DNA from: Lingula anatina
Lineage: Eukaryota; Brachiopoda; Lingulata; Lingulida; Lingulidae
Direction: 5' to 3'
Length of the DNA stretch: 64,000 nt
NCBI RefSeq assembly: GCF_001039355.2
Contig: NW_019776087.1
Span: forward strand, 18,956-82,955
Shown here: piece after piece, positions 1 to 10,500 of the stretch
Layout of the letters: every line of letters begins with the position of its first letter
Numbering within the stretch: the first letter of the stretch is position 1
The notes under the pieces: generated by a model
Database searches by the model: none
Seen by the model: only the letters and a program-made list of their open reading frames with translations
Told to the model about the DNA's origin: nothing
Program-made: the position numbers and the translations under genes

Positions 1-180
1 TTATATAAATACCCAAAATGGCCACCATAAATCCCTTATCATTACCCTCATATGAAACAAAGTCACGTATCTCATCAAAAGTTGAAATATCTCCTTTGAT
101 GAAGTACATTTCATTGTTATTTTACAATATATGGGTATATGCGAATTTTATCACTTTATGCAGATAAATTTAAGATGGCA
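1..180 (-). repeat. Partial satellite monomer, inverted orientation
   Basis: Read on the minus strand, this stretch follows the ~360-bp satellite found at 5403-7140: a 'tattgtaaaata' stretch, 'tacttcat', 'gatatttcaacttt', then a 'ggtggccattttgg' motif. It is a diverged, inverted copy cut by the window edge. I see nothing recognisable between 181 and 464. Confidence 0.6.
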
Positions 181-464
181 TGTTTATTCACAATCAATTA
201 TTTACAAGTTTCTTCACATTCATATGTATGTTCTTGGACCATTGTATTTTATAGCATAACAACTATGTTGTCAAGGTACATGTCTATAATAACATCATTA
301 TCTATTTATTTGTTTATCAAAAGAAGCTCAAAGGTTTTGTACAATAATAATTCCGATTCCATGCAAATTTCACTTCATGAAATCAAAGGTAAACTCATAT
401 TTTTTTGAAACTTCAAACAACATTAATGTAACAGATACTATTTTCATTTATTACATTGGTGTTT

Positions 465-855
465 TAGTTACCTCCACCAAGGAGGTTATGTTTTTACCCC
501 TGCCTGTTTGTTTTTTGTTTGTTTGTCATCAACATGACTCAAAAAGTTATGGATGAATTTCGATGGAATTTTCAGGGTAGGTCAGAAATGGGTTAACTTA
601 GAAGTGTTTAGTTTTTGGTGGTGATCTGGATCAATAATCAATCAATAATCGAATTGAAAAATTAAGATTAGGACCGATTTTGATGAAATTTTCTGGATAG
701 TCAGAAGTGGGCCAAGGAACAGTTGATTAGTTTTTGATGGTGATCCAGATCAATAATCAATCAATAATCAAAAAATCTAAATCATTATAGAATGAAAATT
801 TAGGGGTGAAACGGCATTGGGTGGAGGTCTGCGCTCTTGAAGTGCTTTTCTAGTT
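465..855. repeat. Dispersed 'CTCCACCAAGGAGG' repeat with internal tandem units
   Basis: The element opens with ACCTCCACCAAGGAGG, where CCTCC and GGAGG can pair. It closes with GGGTGGAGGTCTGCGCTC and GCTTTTCTAG, so the ends share a short inverted ACCTCCACC block. Inside are two related units of ~120 bp (about 551-650 and 672-769), each ending in 'gatcaataatcaatcaataatc'. No coding capacity is seen. From memory, repeats of this kind are common in marine invertebrate genomes, but I cannot name the family. 856-1057 holds nothing I recognise. Confidence 0.6.
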
Positions 856-1057
856 TCAATTTATTTTTGGAAATACAGATGGTGACCACAACTATGCATT
901 TTGCTGTTTAGCAGTTTATTATGTCCTACATCATTAAGTCTAGTATGCAAAATTTTATTGCTGCTAATTTGCAGAATATTGCAGCAAATTTGCAACTGGC
1001 CTGATTTTTTGGCAAGGCCTGATATTTTGGCTCATGAAGTACAGAAATAATGAGCAT

Positions 1058-2142
1058 TTTGCTGTGGAATGTACCATCATTCCTGACAAGCTCCCATCAT
1101 CAGTTGGGAGGAGAAACATCTGCTTTGCAAGAAGCAAATATGCAGGGCCTTTTGTCATATGTAAAGACCCAAAAATCCATATAGCTGTACACAAATCATG
1201 CGCACCTCTTCCATAATACCATGTAACTGTAAGGTGGTGACATTCCCCTCCATGCTGGAAAAGATTACAAAATGCCAAGCATTTGCACTTCCCATGCTTA
1301 TAAAGAGGGTTGATGAAACTACGCCCAGTAAGCTCATAAACTGTACTCAAATCACATCCATGTGGACCATAAGGGCTTCATGTAAGACAAAGATCAATGT
1401 GTGAATTGGAAGAAACCTTCCAATTTCTGCAACCGCCAGTGACATTTTTGTATAGCTAGTTTCTAAGGAATGTACCCATGAGTAATATTCTTAATGAAAT
1501 ACCCTAATACTAAATGCTCTAAGTCTCCAATCCACTGTAACACCATGTTTCCTCAGGAGGAATCTGAGATGCGTCGGATCCTTTAGTTTCCACTCTCCTT
1601 TGGGCAAAGAAAATCTGATCACCAAGCACAAAAAGATTTTTCACCCATGGGCTATGCACTGAAGGAACCATAACATAAGGTACTCAAGATGTATTATTTG
1701 GACACGTGGATCTTGTCCCTGTATCTACTATGCTGATTTGAGCTGGTGAAACCTGTGGAACATATTGTATCCTTCCAAGGCAGCAGGATGGTGGAGGATT
1801 CATAATGTTAAGAGATGGATACACACATGACCACAGATTGTCCTTGGTTGTTATTCCATGACCCTTTAATGGTGTTAGATACAGGGAAGAAGTATTGTTC
1901 AATTTAGTGTCCCTACGTATTCAGGTGCACATCTAATAGCAACTCATTTTTATGGACAAAAAAGGCATGCCCCCACAGAGAACTACAAAACTGCTAACAA
2001 TTTCATGGTTACTTTGGTATGGCCAGCAGCTTTTCCAAACCATATTCCAAAAGATATGACTGTCAGGACAGCATCCAGAGGTGTAGAAACATGTTATAGT
2101 TGGACAGAGCTTGTCAGGAATGATGGTACATTCCACAGCAAA
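1058..2142. mobile_element. Non-autonomous DNA element, copy 1, 36-bp terminal inverted repeats
   Basis: The segment 1058-1093, starting TTTGCTGTGGAATGTACC, recurs as an exact reverse complement at 2107-2142. This gives ~1.09 kb bounded by a perfect 36-bp inverted repeat. The interior is open on the minus strand in several short pieces, but none resembles a transposase I know. A second, diverged copy lies at about 3954-5180. Superfamily unknown: the target duplication is not clear. Confidence 0.6.
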
Positions 2143-2186
2143 AATGTCAAACACAGGAGATGTAATGAAAAGTTAACATAGGCCTT

Positions 2187-2860
2187 TTTTTTAAATTTGT
2201 GATCCAAAAAAATTCATACAAGAATTTCATCAGCTGTGTTAAGTTATAAGAATGATATGAATTTTTCTTCAGCCAACAGCTAATATTGAGATTGGTTTTA
2301 CCTCTAATATTTCGATGTTTATCAGGACATCTTCTTCAGGGAATGAGGCTATCCAGGTGAATAGCCTCTACTCAGGACGTGTACTTGTCCCCCCCCCCCC
2401 CAAAATTAAAAAATTTAAAAAATACAACATTAACTTGTACAATAAAGCAGGGTTCACCAACCAGAATGCAGTATTAAGTCCCAAAGACCCATTAGACAAC
2501 AATGAAAAGTGTGGAGTTGTCTATGAAATGGAATGTGAGGGGTGAAGTGAGAAATATATAGGCGAAACGGGAAGATCAGTTTCAGATAGAATGGCCGAAC
2601 ACCAAAAATCGATTAATAATAGAGACAGCAAGTCAGCATTAAGCCAGCATGAGGAACAATCTGGACATAAAGTAGCACATGGTCCTATAATCGACAAAAT
2701 CAAGGTGATTGACTGTGAGCCAAGGGAAAATTACAGAAAAATCCTAGAAGCCATCCACATCAAAAAGACAGGGGCCAGTCTCAACAAAAATGATGGTGCC
2801 ATCCTCCCTGACCTCTACCTCCCTTTCCTACGACAATAGGGGGGGGGGGAGGGGCAAGTA
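2187..2860 (+). mobile_element. Penelope-like retroelement 3' remnant
   Basis: This segment interrupts the correspondence between the two copies of the surrounding repeat block (1058-3895 against 3954-6060). It carries the C-terminal GIY-YIG nuclease part of a Penelope-like element and no reverse transcriptase, so it is heavily 5' truncated. It is bracketed by a poly-C run (about 2391-2401) and a poly-G run (about 2839-2850), and abuts a 5'-truncated MITE at 2862. Confidence 0.6.
2434..2839 (+). pseudogene. GIY-YIG endonuclease domain of a Penelope-like element, broken by one stop
   Basis: The frame encodes a linker ending SPKDPLDNNEKCGVVYEMEC, then an in-frame TGA at 2543-2545, then SEKYIGETGRSVSDRMAEHQ and a tail ending at a stop at 2837-2839. 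The GVVYE and YIGETGR..RM.EH signatures are those of the GIY-YIG endonuclease domain found C-terminal to reverse transcriptase in Penelope-like elements; this nuclease nicks target DNA. Family knowledge: a conserved Cys commonly stands near the stop position. The element is dead here: no RT domain and one nonsense codon. Confidence 0.75.
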
Positions 2861-2861
2861 C

Positions 2862-3058
2862 ATCTATCCCTGTGGGGAGTCTCACTAGATTTCTGTCAGC
2901 TTTGCTGGCTTAAACGTCCGTCCCTCATAATAAAAGCTGTAAGGGGGTAATAAACTATGGTACGCGCTCGGCTGACTGCAATTTAGCGTGAACCCCAGGG
3001 AGTTAGGTCGATCTATATCTAAATCTCTGGATCTATCTAAATCTCTGGGAATGCACCC
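2862..3058. mobile_element. MITE family 1, copy 1 (left end missing)
   Basis: The segment from 'atctatccctgtgggg' to 'aatgcaccc' matches the three fuller copies at 50354, 55145 and 62945. Its right end is followed by TTA (3059-3061), as in two other copies. The left terminal ~30 bp is absent where it meets the Penelope remnant. This is the most diverged copy. Confidence 0.75.
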
Positions 3059-3241
3059 TTAGAAACGTCAACAAATAAATCATTTAACTGGTCACTATGT
3101 GGACTTGGGTTTTCTTTGTGCGACCTTATGTAAATCTGACATGAAGCAGGGAAGTTTTAGATTGCATTATCCACTAAGTTAGTCAAAATCGTAATGTCCT
3201 ATTTCAAGCCCACACTTGAATTAAGCATCCTAAATTTTTAA

Positions 3242-3895
3242 AGTTTACGACATTCACTCCATATATAAAGAAAAGTTCATTATATGCCATCTAGAAATGA
3301 CAAGTGTTGGATGTCATCTATAAAACCTTTATCACTGCCACCTGAAAAATATACTTCTTTAAATAACAGATTTCAACCATCAGTAAAGTACACATGGTAC
3401 CATTGATTTGTAATGGTAAGGGGTATATGGCAGCCAAATTGGATTTTCCTCTAATGAAAAAGGCTGATTCATATTCTTTACAAATATTAAAATGTAGGAG
3501 ATATTTAAGAGAATTTATATTTCTTGAAATATTGCTTTTACCATGGTTGAAATAATTTCTTGATTATAGAACATGTGCCTCAGTTGCGAAAATGGTAAAA
3601 TAAAGGCAGCCATCTTGGATAAAGAAGCCATTTTGAAAAAAGATATGGTCTCAGCTTTACATTCAAAAATAAGCAATTGTCCTTTACCAATAAATTGCAA
3701 AGGAAACATGGAATTTACTTCATTAAAGAAGATATTTGATCTTGCAAATAAGGTGCATGCTGTGCGCACCTTTGGGCCAAAACGGTTGGCATGCATGGTG
3801 GCCATGTTGGATTTTTTTCTAACCATAAAGTTTCATACTGTACAGAGAGAGGAAATACAGGTCATACTGTACATAACTTATATTTGATGGTGTGT
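3242..3895 (+). repeat. Satellite-related block, copy 1
   Basis: From 'gacattcactccatatataaag' onward this closely matches 5403-6054 at an offset of about 2,159 bp. It contains 'gcagccatcttggataaagaagccattttg' and 'ggtggccatgttgg', the hallmark motifs of the tandem satellite downstream. Open frames on both strands are accidental products of the repeat. Confidence 0.7.
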
Positions 3896-3896
3896 N
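3896..3896. other. Single N at a junction between repeated blocks
   Basis: The sequence left of the N ('gatggtgtgt') matches 6048 onward. The sequence to the right matches 1164 onward. The N therefore sits exactly where one repeat block ends and its second copy begins, which suggests an assembly join. Confidence 0.8.
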
Positions 3897-3953
3897 TTAA
3901 GACCCAAAAATCCATATAGCTGTACAAAAATCATGGTAAGGGTAAAGCTCATA

Positions 3954-5180
3954 AGGTATAGAAATGAAGAGCATCCTCGGTTGGGAGGAGAAACCTAAGA
4001 TCTTCTTTGCAAGAAGCAAATATGCAGGGCCTTTGGTCATATCTTAAGACCCAAAAATCCATATAGCTGTACAAAAATCATGCGCGCCTCTTCCATAATA
4101 CCATGTAACTGTAAGGTGGTGACATTCTCCTCCATGCTGGAAAAGTTTACAAAATGCCAAGCATTTGCACTTCCCATGCTTATGAGGAGAGTTGATGAAA
4201 CTGTACTCAAATCACATCCATGTGGACCATAAGTGCTTCATGTAAGACAACAGGCCCGTAGCCAGCAATTCAAAAGGGGGGTTCTTTTTCTGAAAAAGTG
4301 AACCTTTTCCCATATAAACTTTATGTACCTACCCTGTATATCAAATTTTACCCAGAGTGGACTTTTTCCCAGCAAAAGGGGCGGTTCTTTTGAACACCCC
4401 GAACCCCCCCTGGCTACGGGCCTGGACAAAGATCAATGTGTGAATTGGAAGAAACCTTCCAATTTTTGCAACCTGCAGTGAACTATGTGTATGGCTAGTT
4501 TCTGAGGAATATACCCATGACCTCTTTACCAATATGCTTAATGAAATACCCAAGTACTAAATGCTCCAATTCTCCAATCCACTGTAACACCATGTTTCCT
4601 CAGGAGGAACCTTAGCCGCGTCGGATCCTTTAGTTTCCACTCTCCTTTGGGAAAAGAAAATCTGATCACCAAGCACAAAAGGGTTTTTCACCCATTGGGC
4701 AATGAACTGAAGGAACCATAACATAAGGTACTAGATTTGCATTATTTTGACGTGGATCTTGTCCCTGTATCTACTATGCTGATTTGAGCTGGTGAAACCT
4801 GTGGAAAATATTGTATCCTTCCAAGGCAGCAGGATGGTGGAGGATTCATAATGTTAAGAGATGGATACACACATGACCACAGATTGTCCTTGGTTCTTAT
4901 TCCATGACCCTTTAACAGTGCTAGATACAGGGAAGAAGTATTGATCAATGTAGTGTCCCTACATATTCAGGTGCACATTTAATAGCAACTCATTTTAATG
5001 GACAAAAAAGGCATGCCCCAGCAGAGAAATTCAAAACTGCTTACAACATGGTTAGTTTGGTATGGCCAGCAGCTTCTCAAAGTCTTATTCCAAAAGATAA
5101 CTATCAGGACAGCATCCAGAGGTATAGAAACATGTTATAGTTGGAGAGAGCTTGTCAGGAATGAAAGATAAACAGAGATG
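3954..5180. mobile_element. Second copy of the 36-bp-TIR element (diverged)
   Basis: The interior follows the element at 1058-2142 at an offset of ~3,040 bp, with scattered substitutions and small indels. The left terminal inverted repeat is degraded. The right end retains 'agcttgtcaggaatga'. It carries its own insertion at 4251-4424 that is absent from copy 1. Confidence 0.6.
4251..4424. mobile_element. 174-bp hAT-like MITE with 15-bp TIRs and 5-bp target duplication
   Basis: The element runs from CAGGCCCGTAGCCAG to its exact reverse complement CTGGCTACGGGCCTG. GACAA flanks it at 4246-4250 and 4425-4429. Copy 1 of the host repeat reads 'tgtaagacaaagatc', with a single GACAA and no insert, so the empty site is visible in the same window. 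A 5-bp duplication and CAGG termini fit the hAT superfamily (hAT5 group), but assignment from this alone is tentative. There is no coding capacity. Confidence 0.85.
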
Positions 5181-5402
5181 TTATGAAAAATTAATATAGG
5201 CCTGTTGTGTGAAGGATAATTACCACATATTTTGAAATCTGTTTGTAATCCTGTTTTTACCTCTGAAATCAAGTTTTAAAGGTCCGCATCATCTAAATAA
5301 GCCCAACTTAATATTAATTGTTAAGTTAAAAGTAATTCTGCATGGCAGCATTATAGTAACATACATGCCTGTCGTGTCCGATATTAAGATAAAAAAATAT
5401 AT

Positions 5403-7140
5403 TTTATGACATTCAATCCATATATAAAGAAAAGTTCATTACATGACATCTAGAAATGACAAGTGTTGGATGTCATCTATAAAATCTATATCACTGCCAC
5501 CTGAAAAATATACTTCATTAAATAACAGATTTTAACTATTAGTAAAGAACACGTGGTACCATTAATTTGTAATGGTAAGGGGTATATGGCAGCCAAATTG
5601 GATTTTCCTCTAATGAAAAAGGCTTAATCATATTCTTTACAAATATTAAAATGTAGGAGATATTTAAGAGAATTTATATTTCTTGAAATGTTGCTTTTAC
5701 CATGGTTGAAATAATTTCTAGACTATATAACATGTGCCTCAGTTGCGAAAATGGTAAAATAAAGGCAGCCATCTTGGATAAAGAAGCCATTTTGAAAAAA
5801 GATATGGTCTCAGCTTTACATTCAAAAATAAGCAATTGTCCTTTACCAATAAATTGCAAAGGAAACATGGAATATACTTCATTAAAGAAGATATTTGATC
5901 TTGCAAATAAGGTGCATGCTGTGCGCACCTTTGGGCCATAACGGTCGGCATGCATGGTGGCCATGTTGGATTTTTTTCTAACCATAAAGTTTCATACTGT
6001 ACAGAGAGAGAGGAAATACAGGTCATACTGTACATAACTTATATTTGATGGTGTGTTGCTTCTAACAAGATTGAAAGTAATTCTAGATTAAATAAAACAT
6101 GACCTAACTGCAAAAATTGGCAAATTTTTGGCCGCCATCTTGAATAAAGCAGCCATCTTGGGTCAAGACACCATCTCAAATTAACCTTTAATATTTAAAG
6201 CAATTGTTCTATACCTGCATATTGTAAAATAAAAATAAAATATACTTCATTTAATAAGGTATTTCAACTTTCAAAAAGATATACATTGTGCTTCTGACTC
6301 ATTATGGTGAGGGGTGTGTGGTGGCCATATTGGATTTTTCTCTTTATCAAAAAGCCTACATAGTGCATGCAGACAACAGAAATGTGTGAAATATTATAAA
6401 AAAGCTATATGTGATGACAGTTTTTTCTTATATCACGTTTAAAAGAAATTCTAGATTGAAGAAAACATGACTTAATTGCAAAAAATAGTGAAATATTCTC
6501 CGCCATCTTGGATGATGCGGCCATTTTGAATTCAGTTGTCAAATTATTGCTACAGATCACCAGGAAGTGCATATTTCCACAATATTTACACAATAAAAGT
6601 AATGTACACTTCAGCAAAAAAAATATTTATCACTTTTCATAATTGATGCTTATTCTGTGTATTCACCATGGCTGGCGGCCATCTTGGATTTTTCTCTTAT
6701 CCATCGAGCCATCATTCTGTAAACAGATACTTGAAATGCAGGAAATATTGTAGACAACCTATATTTGATAACAGTTTGCTTTAATAATGATTGAATATAA
6801 TACAAGACGAAAGCAAACATTATTTAATTGCAAAAAATGGTGAAAAATTGGCCGCCATCTTGGATAAAGCGGCCATTTTGAATCTAATTGACTAAATCTA
6901 GCTATTGATCACCAGAGAGTACATATTTCCACAATATATGGACAACACAAACATCTAAACCTAAAGAAACTGAAAATATCTACCATTTTTCATAATTGAT
7001 GCTTGTTCTCTGTATTCACCATTGCCGGCGGCCATCTTGGATTTTTGGGCACTTTCGCAATTGAGCCCATTTGTCCAATAAGCAGATTCATAAACCCCAG
7101 GTATCAAGCTCTCCGACGATATGTTTGAAAATTTTATATC
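5403..7140 (+). repeat. Tandem ~360-bp satellite rich in GCCGCCATCTTG motifs
   Basis: The motif 'gcNgccatctt' recurs at about 5765, 6131, 6499 and 6851, giving periods of about 366, 368 and 352 bp. Each monomer also has a second 'agc(g/a)gccattttga' about 20 bp later and a third 'ggcggccatcttggattttt' before the next unit. Each unit also shows 'ctagatta(a)...aaacatgac..aattgc' and 'atacttca..taa.ga.atttcaac'. No gene is present. Confidence 0.8.
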
Positions 7141-7584
7141 ATTAAATTTTTTTTACTACCCTTTTTTGAAGGCTTTTGGAGTTTGGCTCCCCTACTATTA
7201 TGAAGCCAGGATGGTATAAGAACATACTTTAAATAAAGTTGATTTGATTTGTTGCATAAAGGTTTGGAAGTAGTCCTTTTTCTCTAGTGATATAACTTTC
7301 AGGAGTTCTATTGAATATTGAGTTTAAAATTAAGTTTAAGTGCAGTGCTTTACAAGTGACGCTGTATCCTCATNGTTTGGCTCCCCTACTATATTCATAA
7401 AAAGCTATGTAGAAGTTGTTATGACATGAAAATTAATCCTTTAATTGGCCTGTGGCCAAAAATACAGCCACTGTAATTAAAAAAAAATTATAGTTAATAG
7501 CTTACAGCTCAAAACCTGATTAAGCTAGCCACATGAACATGAATTCAAATCAGATGCATTTAATTTTATGTTCTTTGATTATAG
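7141..7584. other. Region with a contig-join N at 7374, no gene seen
   Basis: An 18-bp string, GTTTGGCTCCCCTACTAT, occurs at about 7182 and again directly after the single N at 7374. This suggests overlapping contig ends joined without trimming. The 3' end is intronic sequence leading to the first cadherin exon (acceptor AG at 7583-7584). Confidence 0.6.
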
Positions 7585-10500
7585 CTGACCTTGGTTGTCC
7601 GGGATAGTGCTGACCATGAGGTAACAGACTCCATGGTGGTCAATGTAGATGTGACCCGTAACATCCACCAACCATCACTCAGAGTGTTCTATCAACAGGA
7701 GATTCCTGAAACTCAAGGTGTCGGCACTCAGGTGGCAAATCTCACTGGATCGGACCTTGATGGGGTAAGGGAATCTCAGACATTTGTTTAGGAATAGAAT
7801 ATAGATGAAACCATGGCGCAGTATCATGCTTCATGTTGTTTAAAATGATGAAAAGTTCACTTTTTCTTTAATTTTCCAGGATGAATTGAGATATGAGATC
7901 ACAGGCACAAACCAAACCAGACAGTACTTCTATGTGATACCAACAGAGGGAGGTATTTACCTGAAAAAGCCATTACAGGGACCGGAGCATCCAAGATTAT
8001 TCTATGTAAGTGAAATAGACTTTAAAGCAAGTAAAATATTGAAGTTTTTTAATTTCTATAAAAGTATTTCTACAGATGTCAAACTGAATTGTTAATAAAA
8101 ATAATTGTGAAAGATTTTGTTTTATTTTTCTCTGTCATACTATTACTATTTTTAGTTAGTAAAATATACAGTTATGCTATCAGATTTATTCGGTGATAAA
8201 CTTAAAGGGATAATAACTCTTCGTTTTGACCAAAAAATGAATTTTCCTAGAGTAAGCAACAATTTTCCAATACTTACCAATGGTTAATGAATCCATCTTT
8301 ACATTCAAAGTTAGTCCCTGGTTTTTTTCTAAAAAGTTTGGTTTTTTGTTAAAATCTCTTAAGAGATTATAACAGAGTATAGCCATCGGTGGTCAGAAGA
8401 CAAGCTCAGATATCAGAATAATAGCTATAACTGCTGTTTTTGTCGTAAAACAGAATATATTATATTTCTATGAGTTATTCACAATGTTTTTATTGTGAAA
8501 TATAGACCTAATACGAAGAGTTATTATCCCTTTAATACTTTCTAACAAGTGCTTTCCTGTCAATTTCAGTTCAATGTGAAGGTCAGAGATCAGAGAAACC
8601 CAGAGAAGTCTTCCACTGCCTCATTTACAATCCGAGTCAGCAGTGAAAATGTCCCACCACAGTGGCTCCAGCTGCCTTATGGCACAAACATCAAACGCAA
8701 TGCCTCAGTTGGTGATGTGGTGATCACAGTGGCCGCTGCCGATCCCGATCTAAAAGTAAGGGACTGGAGATTGTAAATTGTAGGCTGAAATGTATTTACA
8801 CTTACACTGTGTTGTGTAGATATTGATTGATGTGTTGCTTTTTGGCAGAATTTAAGCCTGGAATGTCAGTGCCATTCTAACCATTCCAGTATAAGACATG
8901 GTTGAGAGTTAAATGCAAAGACAGGTTCATAAGATATGGTATATTAGTATTTCTTTTTTACTTGGTGGTATTTGTAAAACTGATTCAGTCATTCGGAAAT
9001 AACCCAGGGATATTTAAGTAAAGTATTAATTGTTTTACTTTCTTTTCAGGGCACTCTGAGATACCGACTTGGTCCTGGTGTGGTACCAGCTCCATATTTC
9101 TTCACTATTGATGAAATAACGGGTCAAGTTAAAGTCAGGAATAGTCTCACATTTGGAACCGATTCAGTGTACAATGTAAGCCAATGTAATATCATAAAAA
9201 GGAATTCTCTCCTCATTTTATTTGTCAGTTTAAAAGATGATTTAAATGACTTTCAGGCACTGTTGCTCATTAAATTAAGATCTATTTAAGTAGTCTCGAC
9301 AGTGCAGAAGTTTCATACTACATATCTATTTTTTGATATGATAAGTAGGGTTATGTTATTTGTAATTGTGTAAGATTTCACTGTGTGTTTTGTAATTTTT
9401 TAGGGAGAGGAGGGTCAGAATTGTGTATGATATAGACGTTACATTATTACCCCATCACTTTTTTATCTCTTTCCAGTTACGCGTTCAAGCATTTGATGAT
9501 GGCTATCCATTTAACTACAATGAGACAACAGTGACACTCACCATACCCCAGCAGGCCCCTGTGTGGCAGACGACAGTTATCACCAGAAATATCTCCAGAT
9601 CCCTGGGTCCAGGAAGTACTGTGATCACACTGGACGGATATGTTACTGACCCAGATGGGGTGAGTTAGGCAGGACTGAGACAGTGGAGAGTGATTGAGTG
9701 AGATATCTTGAAGATTGTAACTTGTAAAATTTTAACGGGTGCAAGAAATTTACATTAACTTTAACCAGCTTCAGCAACAGAATTCTGTTGATTCACGGCA
9801 CCTCACTCTCTCTTCTGACTTTCCCTCTTCATTGTTGCAGACAATATCCTTGGTGCCATTGTTTTGAAACGGGGAAATATGCAGTGTTGTTGTTTGATAT
9901 ATATGTACATCTGCAACATATTGTTTCAATCAACTTGATTGCTTGAAAAAAGAAAACCTTTCAGTTCAATTTGTAGATATATATCCTCATTAAGTATAAT
10001 TTTTCAATTTTTTACATTTTTTGCAAAATATGCAAATTTGAGTTATGTTTTTGCCATGGCAGATGGCTAGCATGAGCCTGGATATCATGGTTACTTCAAA
10101 TTCATTTTCACCCTTCATTATCAGGATAGCCTAACCTACACTCCAGAAGATGGCAGCACTCCTGGTGCCTATTCCTACTTCCTGCTCAGACAGGATAACG
10201 GAAAAATCATTGTTACTGGACTGTTGAGCCAGGCACCTTCATCAACATATCGGGTAAGAAATTGGGCAGGAAAAATACTGGGGTCTGTTTAACAAAAAGA
10301 ATTTTATCCCAAAAATTGGTCGTAACTTTTAGACTTCAATTTTAGTCTACTTTGATCCAAGATAAATCCATTTCAGTCAATTATGAGACAAAATTCATTC
10401 AAAATACCACCTGTGAGCTACAGTTTCCATAGTGCAACTGTATAATGAATGATTTATTTTTATTTTGATATTTATTCCATAAAGTTTAGAACAGCATTCC

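Noticed and set aside
964-2154. Open frames on the minus strand (up to 128 codons)
   Set aside because: They lie inside a TIR element, are broken relative to each other and in the second copy, and resemble no known protein.
3515-6035. Matching ~100-codon open frames on both strands in the satellite blocks
   Set aside because: Both strands are open in both copies because the repeat itself is; no domain, no splice signals.
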